DNA from: Comamonadaceae bacterium
GTDB lineage: Bacteria; Pseudomonadota; Gammaproteobacteria; Burkholderiales; Burkholderiaceae_C
Reading direction: 5' to 3'
Length of the DNA stretch: 64,000 bases
Assembly (NCBI GenBank): GCA_947455145.1
Contig: CANGME010000008.1
Location: 62,001-126,000 of the forward strand
Shown: positions 12,226 through 21,284 of the stretch, in pieces
Numbering within the stretch: position 1 is the stretch's first letter
Layout of the letters: every line of letters starts with the position of its first letter
Notes under the pieces: generated by a model
The model's input: only the letters and a program-made list of their open reading frames with translations
What the model was told of the DNA's origin: nothing
Databases searched by the model: none
Position numbers and translations under genes: made by a program

Positions 12226-13047
12226 CTAAATCAAGACCCGCAGAAGAATAAACAAGGCATACAGAATGGTGAAAGCTGCCCCGGTAGTGCCCACATAAGT
12301 CCATATTTTCAAGGGCGTGGTACTGAAGCTGGTAATACCTTCAATCGCAAAATTCCAGAGTTTCCAGCCAGGGAATTTGGAGGCGCCAAAGGCTCTGGGT
12401 TCCCGGTCGTACTCCACCACCACCGTTTTGAAGCCGACCCAAGAAAACAGGCCCTTCATGAAGCGCTGTTGCTCGGGCAAGCGCTTGAGTGCGTCCACCA
12501 CGCACCGATCCATCAGCCTGAAGTCGCCCACGTTTTGTGGAATTGAGATGTCCGCCAGATGGTTGTGTAGTCGATAAAACCACGCGGCGGTTTTTCGTTT
12601 CAAGTAGCTGTCTGTGTCGCGGTGTGCACGGTGTGCCAGAACCACTTCTGCACCGTTTTCCCAGGCTCGCACAAACTGGAGAATCAGGCAAGGGGGGTCT
12701 TGCAGATCAGCATCAATCGGAATTACCGCTTGCCCACTGGCCAAATCAAGTCCAGCCGTCATGGCGGCCTCTTTGCCGAAGTTGCGACTGAGTTCGATCA
12801 CATGGTATTGCGGGTTTGTTTGTGCCAGTGTCAGCAGCCGGTCTAGCGTGTCGTCTGTACTGCCGTCGTCAATGCAGATGATTTCGAATTGATAGTCAGG
12901 TAGTTCTGCCAGTACGGTTTGCAGTGCTGCATTAAAAATTTCAACCCCATCGCCCTCGTTAAAAAAAGGGACGACGATTGAAATGTGTTTTCTACGCGGT
13001 AGACGCAGCAGATGGTGGCTTAATTTTCCGGACATTTTTGAGATCAA
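12226..13047 (-). CDS. Family 2 glycosyltransferase (polyprenyl-phosphate type), truncated by an amber codon
   Basis: GT-A fold enzyme expected to move a sugar from a nucleotide to polyprenyl phosphate at the inner membrane. 273 residues before TAG. It shows ISIVVPFFNEG (22-32), CIDDGSTDDT (58-67), the DXD-like IDADLQDPP and one membrane helix near the end (about 248-272). Family members are about 310-340 residues with two C-terminal helices; here the second helix and tail lie in frame after the stop, so an intact gene would cover 12043-13047 (334 residues). It may be a pseudogene, a suppressible stop, a two-part gene or a sequencing error. An alternative start is Met5. It lies 3 bases after the 513-residue membrane protein. 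Confidence 0.85.
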   Translation of the reverse strand: MISKMSGKLSHHLLRLPRRKHISIVVPFFNEGDGVEIFNAALQTVLAELPDYQFEIICIDDGSTDDTLDRLLTLAQTNPQYHVIELSRNFGKEAAMTAGLDLASGQAVIPIDADLQDPPCLILQFVRAWENGAEVVLAHRAHRDTDSYLKRKTAAWFYRLHNHLADISIPQNVGDFRLMDRCVVDALKRLPEQQRFMKGLFSWVGFKTVVVEYDREPRAFGASKFPGWKLWNFAIEGITSFSTTPLKIWTYVGTTGAAFTILYALFILLRVLI

Positions 13048-13050
13048 CCA

Positions 13051-14592
13051 TTAGGGTTTTTGAATCTCGAAACTTGGGTGCATGCTTTTGGCATGAACCA
13101 CGGCGATTTTGTCGGCATAGAGGCGACGCCATTCGGGGAGGTGGTCCAGCAATGAGGCCGCTGGACTTCCGGTGGGCAGCAAAGTCCACTCAATTTTGTA
13201 TTGTTCTATCAGCTTCTCCAAGCCATCAGATTCTTTGAGTCCGAGTGCTTCGATATATTTTTTAAGAAAGTCATCCCCGTAGATATCGGCTCGGCCATCG
13301 ATGAAGGGCGCGATGTTGGCATAGATCAAATGGCCACCCCAGCCATAGTCATTCAAAACTGGGCCACGTAGGCCCAGTGCTTGCGCGGCTTTGATGGCTT
13401 GGGTGGGGGCGCTTGATTCGTCCACTTGAATCGGTTTTATTTTGGCAACCAGGAAGGTGAAGCCGAGTAAGAAAATCAAACTCACTACGGCGGCAGCACG
13501 ACTGGTCGGTTGAGCCAGTTTCAAGAAGAAGCGATCAACCGATTCGAGTTGTGGTTCGCTCTGACGCCGTTGCTGCCACTGGGTGGCCAGTGGGGCGGCC
13601 AAAAACACGGGTGCGAGCAAGCCGAGCAACTCCACATAGCGAACGTGCTTGAGGGCCAGATGCAGCAGCCCCAGCAACACCAGCAACCGTATGGGTGGCA
13701 GACGCAGACCTTGGTACATGAAGAGTGCCATGCCACCCAGAAGCCATATCTCCAAAACTTGGAGTCCGTGGAAGTTGGGAGATGCCCATTCGCCAATGTG
13801 AGCCAGGGCGTAGCTGGAGTTGAACAGGACGTGCCAGGTGAACAAAATACCTTGCGGGCCATGTGGCGTGACGAGCGAACTGGCAATGGCGAGAAGAAAG
13901 AAAAAAGCCCATGACTTCGCTACGGCAAGCGCCCGTTGCTCTGGACGGGCCGCAATGACCGCTTCGAGCGCGAAAGGGCCGATCAGGGCCAAACCCAGCG
14001 TGAAGCCGCCATGCATATTGGCCCACAGCGTCATTGCCGGCAGCAGCCACAGCGATGGTCTGCGCTGCTCGTCGCTGGCGCGCACCAGCTCGATGATCCA
14101 GATCAACATCAAAGGCGTGGCAAGAATGTGGGGGCGAGCCAGTAGGTGAGACGCCGTCATCAAGACGGCATAGGTGGCAAAGATCAGGGCATAGACTGGC
14201 TCAATGGATTTGAGTACAGCGCGGGTCAGCAGCGCGATGGCTGCGCTGAACATCAGGCCGGTGAGGGCCACCACACCAGTCCAGCCGCCAAGATCATGCG
14301 CGCAGGCCAGTAAGACCTCGGACAACCACTCGTGCGCGGTCCACGGGGCGCCCGGCATGGTGTGTGAGAACGGATCAACGCTGGGGACGGCGCCGTGCTG
14401 AAGAATCCATTGCCCGGTGGCGATATGCCAGAAGGTGTCGCCGTCACTGAGCAGCGCTGATCCTGCATACAACACATACAGATAAACCAACACACCGACA
14501 ATGAGCGGCCAAGAAAACAGCCAATTGATTTGGCTGATCGGGCGCGCGGGGCTGACCAGTTGGGCGGCGGCTTCGGGCTGCATACGGTTCAC
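13051..14592 (-). CDS. Polytopic membrane protein, possible GT-C type glycosyltransferase
   Basis: 513 residues with about ten or eleven predicted membrane helices from residue 26 to about 385, then a soluble C-terminal portion of about 130 residues. The first large loop (about 48-95) contains SDGDTFWHIATGQW, DPFSHT and WTAHEWLSE, with acidic and His residues where GT-C enzymes place their catalytic and lipid-binding groups. I recognise the loop pattern from uncharacterised bacterial membrane proteins, not from a named enzyme. It heads the module with the GT2 enzyme 3 bases away, fitting a pair in which GT2 makes a lipid-phosphate sugar and this protein uses it. Function is inference. Confidence 0.6.
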   Translation of the reverse strand: MNRMQPEAAAQLVSPARPISQINWLFSWPLIVGVLVYLYVLYAGSALLSDGDTFWHIATGQWILQHGAVPSVDPFSHTMPGAPWTAHEWLSEVLLACAHDLGGWTGVVALTGLMFSAAIALLTRAVLKSIEPVYALIFATYAVLMTASHLLARPHILATPLMLIWIIELVRASDEQRRPSLWLLPAMTLWANMHGGFTLGLALIGPFALEAVIAARPEQRALAVAKSWAFFFLLAIASSLVTPHGPQGILFTWHVLFNSSYALAHIGEWASPNFHGLQVLEIWLLGGMALFMYQGLRLPPIRLLVLLGLLHLALKHVRYVELLGLLAPVFLAAPLATQWQQRRQSEPQLESVDRFFLKLAQPTSRAAAVVSLIFLLGFTFLVAKIKPIQVDESSAPTQAIKAAQALGLRGPVLNDYGWGGHLIYANIAPFIDGRADIYGDDFLKKYIEALGLKESDGLEKLIEQYKIEWTLLPTGSPAASLLDHLPEWRRLYADKIAVVHAKSMHPSFEIQKP

Positions 14593-14671
14593 TCTACCGT
14601 ATTTCCCTTTGCGAGGACAGTGTTTTTAAAGGGCGTGTTGAACAGCCTAAACCGCCTTGGTTAAGCGTTTG

Positions 14672-17275
14672 TCAGGTGGACAGAGTGCTCAGCAGCTCGG
14701 TCTCAATCTCAATCTGGGTGCGGTTGTTTTGCAGTGCTGCGCCGTCAATCAAGAAGGTGTCGTCCACCCGTTCACCCAGGGTGTTGATCTTGGCGAGTTG
14801 CAAGTTAATGCCGTGGCGAGCGAGCACGCGTGCCACGTTGTAGAGCAAACCGGCCTGGTCACTGGCAGCGATGCTGAGCAGCCAGCGCTGACCTTTTTCA
14901 TCAGGCTTGAGACCCACGCGGGGCACGATGGGAAAGCTCTTGACCCGGCGTGAGACCCGGCCTCGGCTCGGGGTGGGTAGCGGGTCACCCGTAGCAATGG
15001 CCTGCGCCAACTCGGTCTCGATCATGCTGGTGAGCTCTTGGTAGTGCTCGGGCTGGATGGATGTCACCACCTGGAATGTGTCTAGCGCATAGCCATTGAG
15101 GGCGGTGTGGATGCGGGCATCCAAAATGCTGTAGCCGCCATGGTCAAAATAGCCGCAGATGCGGGCAAACAGGTCGGGCTGGTCTTGGGTATAGACCAGC
15201 ACCTGCAGGCCTTCGCCCACCAACGAGCGACGCGCCCGAACGATGACTTTGTCTGTGCCCACCTCGCGAGAGAGCTGTCGAGTGTGCCAGGCGATGTCGG
15301 CAGCGTCGTGGCGCATGAAGTAGCTCACATCCAAGGTAGCCCAGAGTTTTTTCTGCGCCTCAAAGGGTAGTGCGTGCAGTGCCAGGTTGACCAAGGCCTC
15401 GCGCTTGCGTGCTTCCACCTCGGCGTCGGGCGAGGGCGCGTGGCCACCCAGCGTGCGCAGGGTCAGGCGGTACAGGTCTTCCAGTAGCTTGCCCTTCCAG
15501 GCGTTCCACACTTTGGGCGAGGTGCCACGTATGTCGGCCACCGTCAGCAGGTACAGTGCCGTGAGGTAGCGCTCATTGCCCACACGTTGGGCAAAGGCGG
15601 CAATCACGTCGGGGTCGCTTAGGTCAGACTTTTGGGCGATGCGGCTCATGCTCAGGTGCTCTTGCACCAAAAACTCAATCAGCTTGGCATCTTGGCGATC
15701 AATACCGTGCTGTTGGCAAAAACGGCGGGCTTCGCCCACACCCAGTTCAGAGTGGTCGCCCCCGCGCCCCTTCGCGATGTCATGGTACAGCGCGGCTACG
15801 TAAAAAATCCAGGGTTTGTCCCAGCCCGCAGCGAGCTGCGAACAAAAAGGATATTCATGCGCGTGCTCGGCAATGAAAAATCGACGCACATTGCGCAGCA
15901 CCATCAGGATGTGCTGGTCCACCGTATAGACGTGAAACAGGTCGTGTTGCATCTGCCCAACGATGCGACGAAACGCCCACAGGTAGCGCCCCAGCACCGA
16001 GGTCTGGTTCATCAAACGCATAGCGTGGGTGATGCCCTGGCGCTGCATAAGGATTTTTTTGAAGGTTTCGCGGTTCACTGGGTCATGGCGAAACTTGGCG
16101 TCCATCACCGTGCGGGCGTTGTACAGGGCGCGCAGGGTGCGGGCGGACAGGCCCTTGGCCCCGCTGGTGGTCTGAAACAACAAAAAAGTTTCCAGAATGG
16201 CCTGCGGCTCGCGCTGGTACAGGTCGTCGCTGTTGACTTCAATCAGCCCGTCTTTGTCGCTGAAACGGGCGTTAATGGCTTGCGGTTGTTGGCTGGATGG
16301 GTTGATGCGCTCTTCGATGTTGAGCAGCAAAATTTGGTTGAGCTGCACGACGGCCTTCGCTGCCCAGTAGTAACGCCGCATCAGCGCTTCGCTGGCGCGG
16401 GCCATCGGTTTGCCGTCACCGGTAGAAACCGAGGTGAAGCCGAAGGATTCTGCGACTGCCGTTTGCAAGTCGAAAACAAGCCGGTCTTCACGCCGCTTGG
16501 CAATCAGGTGCAGACGCGTACGAATCAAGCGCAGCGTTGCTTCGTTGCGCTTGAGCTGGCGCACTTCAAACGCAGTGGCGATGCCGTTGCGTGCCAGCGC
16601 GTCCCAAGTGTGGCCCAGGCCTGCGGCATGGGCCACCCACAGAATGATTTGCAAGTCACGCAGGCCACCGGGGGATTCTTTGCAGTTGGGCTCTAGCGAA
16701 TAGGGCGTGTCTTCAAATTTGCTATAGCGCTGGTGCATCTCCAGCGTCTTGGCCACGAAGAATGCCTTGGGGTCGATGGCTTGTTTGAACTGTTCGCAAA
16801 GTGACTGATACAGCGCTGCGTGGCCGGTCACCAGACGCGACTCCAGCAAAGCCGTTTGCACGGTGACATCTTTGGCGGCTTCGCTCAGGCATTCACTCAA
16901 AGAGCGCACGCTGGAGCCAATCTCCAGCCCCGTATCCCAGCAACTGGTGATGAAGGTCTCGATTCGGCTTTTGAGGTCGGCGTCTTGCTCGGGGGACTGG
17001 GCATCGGGCAGGAGCAGCAGCACGTCAATGTCGGAGTAGGGGAACAACTCGCCCCGGCCATAGCCGCCGACGGCCACCAGGGCCAGACTCGAATCGAAAC
17101 CGGCCATCTGCCACAAAGACTTGAGCGTGTCGTCGCTCAGTTTGGAGAGCTGATGCAGCGCGGAACGCACCGCACGGGTGGATGCCCCCCCGCTGGCTGC
17201 CGTATCTAAGAGCGCTGATTTTTGGGCGCGGTAATGGTCGCGAATGGAAGTAAGAGTCACGGCCTGATCCGCCAT
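14672..17275 (-). CDS. glnD: Bifunctional uridylyltransferase/uridylyl-removing enzyme
   Basis: Adds UMP to PII signalling proteins under nitrogen limitation and removes it when glutamine is high. 867 residues, normal length. The nucleotidyltransferase motif [16 protein letters not shown] (70-85), an HD hydrolase domain ([19 protein letters not shown], about 490-508) and two C-terminal ACT glutamine-sensing domains (about 690-770 and 795-865, e.g. [18 protein letters not shown]) are all present. map ends 3 bases upstream, the conserved map-glnD pairing. Confidence 0.97.
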   Translation of the reverse strand: MADQAVTLTSIRDHYRAQKSALLDTAASGGASTRAVRSALHQLSKLSDDTLKSLWQMAGFDSSLALVAVGGYGRGELFPYSDIDVLLLLPDAQSPEQDADLKSRIETFITSCWDTGLEIGSSVRSLSECLSEAAKDVTVQTALLESRLVTGHAALYQSLCEQFKQAIDPKAFFVAKTLEMHQRYSKFEDTPYSLEPNCKESPGGLRDLQIILWVAHAAGLGHTWDALARNGIATAFEVRQLKRNEATLRLIRTRLHLIAKRREDRLVFDLQTAVAESFGFTSVSTGDGKPMARASEALMRRYYWAAKAVVQLNQILLLNIEERINPSSQQPQAINARFSDKDGLIEVNSDDLYQREPQAILETFLLFQTTSGAKGLSARTLRALYNARTVMDAKFRHDPVNRETFKKILMQRQGITHAMRLMNQTSVLGRYLWAFRRIVGQMQHDLFHVYTVDQHILMVLRNVRRFFIAEHAHEYPFCSQLAAGWDKPWIFYVAALYHDIAKGRGGDHSELGVGEARRFCQQHGIDRQDAKLIEFLVQEHLSMSRIAQKSDLSDPDVIAAFAQRVGNERYLTALYLLTVADIRGTSPKVWNAWKGKLLEDLYRLTLRTLGGHAPSPDAEVEARKREALVNLALHALPFEAQKKLWATLDVSYFMRHDAADIAWHTRQLSREVGTDKVIVRARRSLVGEGLQVLVYTQDQPDLFARICGYFDHGGYSILDARIHTALNGYALDTFQVVTSIQPEHYQELTSMIETELAQAIATGDPLPTPSRGRVSRRVKSFPIVPRVGLKPDEKGQRWLLSIAASDQAGLLYNVARVLARHGINLQLAKINTLGERVDDTFLIDGAALQNNRTQIEIETELLSTLST

Positions 17276-17278
17276 GCT

Positions 17279-18082
17279 TCAAGCCGTCACGAAGGCGGGC
17301 GTGGGGGGGCTACCCGCTGAGAGCGTGAGCACCTCATAGCCCGTGGGAGTGACCAAAATGGTGTGCTCCCACTGGGCGGAGAGTGAGCGGTCTTTGGTGA
17401 CGATGGTCCAGCCGTCACCGGCTTCTCGGATGTCGCGCTTGCCAGCGTTGATCATGGGCTCGATGGTAAAAGTCATGCCCTCTTTGAGCACATCCAAGGT
17501 GCCGGGTTTGCCGTAATGCAGCACTTGGGGTTCTTCATGGAAACCCAGGCCGATACCGTGGCCGCAGAATTCACGCACGATGCTAAAACCGTTGCTCTCG
17601 GCAAACTTCTGGATGGCCCAGCCGATGTCACCCAGGTGGATGCCGGGTTTGACCATGCGGATGCCGTGCCACATGGCGTCATAGGTCATGGCGCACAGGC
17701 GTTTTGCGGCAATGGAGGCGTCGCCCACCGCAAACATGCGGCTGGTGTCGCCGTGCCAGCCGTCTTTGATCACGGTGACGTCGATGTTGACGATGTCGCC
17801 TTTTTTCAACACCTTGTCGCTGGGGATGCCGTGACACACCTGGTGGTTGATAGAGGTGCAGATCGATTTTGGGTAGGGCTTGTAGCCCGAAGGGGCGTAG
17901 TTCAGCGGGGCGGGAATGCAGCCCTGCACTTGCGTGATGAAGTCATGCGCCAGTTTGTCCAACGCGTCGGTGGTGATGCCGGGTTTGACGTGAGGGGTGA
18001 GGAAATCCAGCACTTCAGAGGCCAGACGGCCCGCAACCCGCATGCCCGCAATGCCTTGTTCGTCTTTGTAGGTGATAGTCAT
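17279..18082 (-). CDS. map: Methionine aminopeptidase type I
   Basis: Removes N-terminal methionine from nascent proteins. 267 residues from the ATG at 18082 (MTITYKDEQGIAGMRVAG); an open frame continues 46 codons upstream into mnmC but has no family similarity. The five metal ligands can be seen: two Asp in VNIDVTVIKDGWHGDTSRM, His in FCGHGIG, Glu in TIEPMIN and Glu in WEHTI. The gene lies 7 bases after the mnmC stop and 3 bases before glnD, so the three are probably one transcript. Confidence 0.97.
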   Translation of the reverse strand: MTITYKDEQGIAGMRVAGRLASEVLDFLTPHVKPGITTDALDKLAHDFITQVQGCIPAPLNYAPSGYKPYPKSICTSINHQVCHGIPSDKVLKKGDIVNIDVTVIKDGWHGDTSRMFAVGDASIAAKRLCAMTYDAMWHGIRMVKPGIHLGDIGWAIQKFAESNGFSIVREFCGHGIGLGFHEEPQVLHYGKPGTLDVLKEGMTFTIEPMINAGKRDIREAGDGWTIVTKDRSLSAQWEHTILVTPTGYEVLTLSAGSPPTPAFVTA

Positions 18083-18089
18083 GGATGGA

Positions 18090-19862
18090 TTATCCCATCG
18101 CTGATTCACCCTTGCTCTCATGCGCGCGCAAGGCGCTGAGGTGGCGCGCCAAAGAGGCGGGCAGTGGCCAAGGCTCGCCCCCCATTTGGGCGGCCAGTAG
18201 CTCGGCGCACAAGACGGCATAACTTAAGCCGCGTGAACCCAGGGCGGCGCTTATCCACAAGCTGGGTGAAGCGCTGGCCTCCATGGGGCCGACCACGGGC
18301 AGCCGGTCTGGGGTGACGCAGCGTGTGCCTTGCCAGGCTTGTGCCTCGCCGGTGGCAAATGCCGGAGCTAGGACTTGCGCAGCTTCAGGGAGCAGCGTGC
18401 GTAATTTCTGGAGGTTGGTTTGGTGGTGGGCCGACAGCGGCGCGTTGATGAGTTCGCCAGTTTCATAGGTAGCACCGGCATACCAGGCCAAAAGATTTGT
18501 GGCGTTTTCAGTTGCATGACCTGTTCGATGGCCCATGGGGATGTTGCAAATCAAACTGCCCAGTCCGTTGACGGGAAACGCTGGTAAAGCGCTGGTCTGC
18601 TCCGGCCCTTGCATACCCCAGGACATGACGCCGCGAATGCCTTGCAGTGCGGGCAAGCGGGCCAAGCTGGGCGCAAGTTCCGGCGCGGTCATTCGTAAAT
18701 CATCAAGCAGGGCTTGTGCGCCCCAGGCATTGGCAAAAATGACATGCTTGGCGCGGGCCAGCACCTGTCCTGCTGCATTGTGCAAAAGCCAAACATCAGC
18801 TTCGCGCCGCAGCCTTGCCACTGGGGCATGGGGCACAAAACGAATGCCGGGTTGCGCCAGCCAAGTCTGCACGAGTTGAGCGGGTTTGATCCACCCGGCA
18901 CGGGCATGCCAGAGTGTGGAGACACCCAGCTCCCGGTGCTCCAGCACGCCGCTCAGAGCCCAGTCTTGGCCCGATGTGAGCAGGGTTTTCGCCTGTTGCA
19001 AGCTCATGCGGATGCCGCTGCGAGAGAGCTGCGAGCGCGGGTTGTCATCTGCGGAGACGTGCGGCACAACCAACCCCACCGGTAGGCTGGACGCGCCTGC
19101 TGCGGGCGTTGCTGCTGCATCCAGCACCTGCACCTGCCAGCCGCGCCGGGCCAAGGCGCTCGCCACGCTGGCCCCTGCCAGGCCTGCGCCAATCACCACG
19201 CAGTCCGAAGGCGGCGGCGCTTTCAGGGCGCGGGCCAGATCAGGGTGGCGTGTGGTTTTCAGCGCCCAAGCGGGGTTGTAAGTCCATTGGTTTGACACCC
19301 CGTTGTGGGCCGTCTCAAAGCCGGTTTGCAGCAGCCATGCGGCTTGCGTGGTGCTTGGTGCTTGAGCTGTGACGAGCTGAGTGCCACGGCGACAGCAGCG
19401 GGCCAGTGCTTTGAGAGCCCAGCGATGGGACTCGGACACGAATTCAGGTGCGTCCCACACCACGCAGTCCGCTGCAAATTGCTGCTCCCGCAACAGGGCT
19501 TGGGTCTCGCCCACGCACAGGGTGAGCAGCACTCGGCCTTCGTTCAAGCTGATGCGCTGAAAACCTGTGCCTAGACTCAGGCATTCTTGCGCCAATTCTT
19601 GCGCCAGCTCATGCAGCTCAGAGGATGCAAAGGTGATAGCAGCGGCCTGCAAAATCGCATCCCCGGACGGCGGGAGCTCGCACAGGGCGACGTAGTGCAG
19701 GAGGCGAGGGCGCTTGGCGTCAGCCAGCCAAGTCTGCCAAGCCTCTAAAAACCGCTTGCCTTGATGAAAGTTGGTGTCCAGCACGCGCCAAGCCGACTGG
19801 TCACGCCACGCCAGAGGCAGGCCACAGCCCTGCAACAGGGGCTGCGACGCTGACTCAAGCAT
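18090..19862 (-). CDS. mnmC: MnmC with intact FAD oxidoreductase half and degenerate methyltransferase half
   Basis: MnmC matures the wobble uridine of certain tRNAs: the C-terminal FAD domain turns cmnm5s2U into nm5s2U, and the N-terminal domain methylates this to mnm5s2U. 590 residues. The FAD half is complete, from VVIGAGLAGASVASALARRG (222-241) through VVPHVSADDNPRSQLSRSG to the end. The N-terminal half keeps the overall pattern (LLQGCGLPLAW, RPRLLHYVAL, ALARCCRRGT) but the family SAM motif, usually ETGFGLGLNF, is DTNFHQGKRF (29-38), and the LDGFSPxxNPxxW active site is WDAPEFVSESHRW (136-148). The usual first 15-20 residues are absent; an in-frame stop precedes the ATG. Methyltransfer is probably lost. 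Confidence 0.88.
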   Translation of the reverse strand: MLESASQPLLQGCGLPLAWRDQSAWRVLDTNFHQGKRFLEAWQTWLADAKRPRLLHYVALCELPPSGDAILQAAAITFASSELHELAQELAQECLSLGTGFQRISLNEGRVLLTLCVGETQALLREQQFAADCVVWDAPEFVSESHRWALKALARCCRRGTQLVTAQAPSTTQAAWLLQTGFETAHNGVSNQWTYNPAWALKTTRHPDLARALKAPPPSDCVVIGAGLAGASVASALARRGWQVQVLDAAATPAAGASSLPVGLVVPHVSADDNPRSQLSRSGIRMSLQQAKTLLTSGQDWALSGVLEHRELGVSTLWHARAGWIKPAQLVQTWLAQPGIRFVPHAPVARLRREADVWLLHNAAGQVLARAKHVIFANAWGAQALLDDLRMTAPELAPSLARLPALQGIRGVMSWGMQGPEQTSALPAFPVNGLGSLICNIPMGHRTGHATENATNLLAWYAGATYETGELINAPLSAHHQTNLQKLRTLLPEAAQVLAPAFATGEAQAWQGTRCVTPDRLPVVGPMEASASPSLWISAALGSRGLSYAVLCAELLAAQMGGEPWPLPASLARHLSALRAHESKGESAMG

Positions 19863-19907
19863 GCGGGAAAAATCGCTAAAGGCGCTGGCGGAGTTTTAGC
19901 CGCAAAT

Positions 19908-20180
19908 TTAAGCGGTAGGGGGCACGTAGCCCTGCGCTTGATCGGCACCGGCGCCGAAGAAGTGGTTTTCCATCTGGCGTGCCAGGTACTGGCGTGCGCG
20001 GGCGTCGGCCAGGTTCAAGCGGTTCTCATTGACCAGCATGGTCTGGTGCTTGAGCCAGGCGGCCCAGGCTTCTTTGCTGACGCTTTCCCACAGGCGTTTG
20101 CCGAGTTCACCCGGGTAGGGGGGGAAGTCGAGTCCCTCAGCTTCTTTGCCGAGTTTGATGCAGTTCACCGTGCGTGCCAT
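19908..20180 (-). CDS. yggX: Probable Fe(2+)-trafficking protein YggX
   Basis: Small cytoplasmic protein of 90 residues that protects Fe-S clusters and takes part in iron handling. The family signature is intact: [24 protein letters not shown] (conserved Cys7), then [23 protein letters not shown] and [21 protein letters not shown] lies a suitable distance before the ATG. It is 45 bases upstream of mnmC on the same strand. Confidence 0.96.
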   Translation of the reverse strand: MARTVNCIKLGKEAEGLDFPPYPGELGKRLWESVSKEAWAAWLKHQTMLVNENRLNLADARARQYLARQMENHFFGAGADQAQGYVPPTA

Positions 20181-20331
20181 GAGTTCAATTCCTTAGTGGG
20201 GTGGGGTGCGTGGAAGGCAGAGCTAGGCTAAGCTAGGGCCTGTCCCTTCACGTTTCATCAATTGTCGCTGGTTTTGGATGATCCCTTGTCCCTTGCGGGT
20301 GGGTTCAGCGAGGTTTTACTTAGGAGTCCCT

Positions 20332-20835
20332 GTGTTAAGTCGTTTACGTGTGCGTGAAATCATGATGACCATTGCTGTGGTGAGCTTGGGCTTGCTGGGT
20401 TTTGGTTTGTATTTGCAGCATGTGGTGGGGCTGGAGCCGTGCCCCATGTGCATTGTTCAGCGCTATGCTTTGAGTTTGATCGTCTTCATGGCCGCGTTGC
20501 TGGCAGTCTTGAGTCACAAGTTGATTCATTTGGTCGGCACTGGGCTGGTGATGATGATGGCAGGATTTGGCGCGTTCGTGGCCGCACGTCAGAGTTGGTT
20601 GCAGTGGTATCCGCCTGAGGTGGCATCGTGCGGGCGAGACTTCTACGGGATGATTGAAATGTTTCCCTTGCAGCGGGCCATTCCCATGATCTTTAAGGGC
20701 AGTGGCGACTGTGCCAAGGTGGACTGGACGTTCCTTGGGGGCTCTATCGCCAACTGGTCTTTTGCATGGTTTTGCGCGATTGCACTTGTGGCTTTTGCGT
20801 TGCTTTGGACGCAGCTGTCACGTCGGGCCAAATAA
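20332..20835 (+). CDS. dsbB: Disulfide bond formation protein B
   Basis: Inner-membrane quinone reductase that reoxidises periplasmic DsbA. I chose GTG at 20332 because AGGAG lies five bases upstream; the frame runs 18 codons further back but without a ribosome site. This gives 167 residues, the family norm, with four membrane helices. The redox cysteines are Cys37 and Cys40 (EPCPMC) in the first periplasmic loop and Cys100 and Cys127 in the second. The last 18 bases overlap the convergent 97-codon gene. Confidence 0.95.
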   Translation: MLSRLRVREIMMTIAVVSLGLLGFGLYLQHVVGLEPCPMCIVQRYALSLIVFMAALLAVLSHKLIHLVGTGLVMMMAGFGAFVAARQSWLQWYPPEVASCGRDFYGMIEMFPLQRAIPMIFKGSGDCAKVDWTFLGGSIANWSFAWFCAIALVAFALLWTQLSRRAK

Positions 20836-21111
20836 ACTCGGGTGGTCGTCTTCTGGGTCTGACTTGGGTTGGGTCAGTTTGTCTTTCATTTTTACCATTT
20901 GGACTTCCAGGATGCCCATTTTTTGCAACATCTGATCCTGTAACTCGATTGTGTGGTCAAGGGCTTCAGTGGGCGAGTCTTCGAATATTTTTAAGCTTCC
21001 CCCTTTAGGATTCGTTAAAGCGTCAAATGCGCGTGATGTGACCTGCAAAAGACCATCCAACTCAGCCAGGATGGGTTGCAAATCGACATCTTTTTTATGC
21101 TCATTGGTCAT
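20818..21111 (-). CDS. Hypothetical 97-residue coiled-coil protein
   Basis: I do not recognise this protein. It is soluble, charged and predicted mostly helical, with a probable coiled coil at about 53-82 (heptad-like spacing in LDHTIELQDQMLQKMGILEV) and an acidic tail ending SDPEDDHPSLFGPT. The case for a real gene is a strong GGGAGGG Shine-Dalgarno, a good upstream promoter, and amino-acid use typical of a protein. It has no signal peptide or membrane segment. It converges on dsbB with an 18-base overlap. Confidence 0.7.
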   Translation of the reverse strand: MTNEHKKDVDLQPILAELDGLLQVTSRAFDALTNPKGGSLKIFEDSPTEALDHTIELQDQMLQKMGILEVQMVKMKDKLTQPKSDPEDDHPSLFGPT

Positions 21112-21141
21112 TTCCCTACCCTCCCTTTTTATATGAGTAAC

Positions 21142-21170
21142 ATTTTGTAATAATTTGGTTTACATGTCAA
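21142..21170 (-). promoter_or_regulatory. Sigma-70-like promoter for the 97-residue gene
   Basis: Read on the minus strand: a perfect -35 TTGACA (21170-21165), a 17-base spacer, and CAAAAT as -10 (21147-21142, four of six consensus bases). Transcription would begin about 20-25 bases before the ATG at 21111. This is one of the best consensus promoters I could find by eye in the window. Confidence 0.55.
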
Positions 21171-21239
21171 GTTGGCAAGTCGCATTAGTCGCTTTAGGTT
21201 TGTGCTGACGGTTTTGCTGGACATTCAAACTGCCTATGA

Positions 21240-21255
21240 TTGAAATGAAATTCAA
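21240..21255. promoter_or_regulatory. Imperfect palindrome upstream of the Rieske oxygenase gene
   Basis: TTGAAAT-GA-AATTCAA has six of seven arm positions complementary and lies 30 bases before the oxygenase ATG. Another ATTCAAA occurs about 40 bases further upstream (21213-21219). It could be an operator for a substrate-responsive regulator; the stretch is AT-rich, so chance is possible. Confidence 0.3.
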
Positions 21256-21284
21256 ATGTTTAGATATCTTCATCAGGATAGGAC

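Noticed and set aside
15632-16696. 354-codon plus-strand frame opposite glnD
   Set aside because: Antisense of an intact glnD; composition is that of a complement and no family is recognisable.
18083-18220. 46-codon N-terminal extension of map
   Set aside because: Overlaps mnmC and bears no similarity to methionine aminopeptidases.
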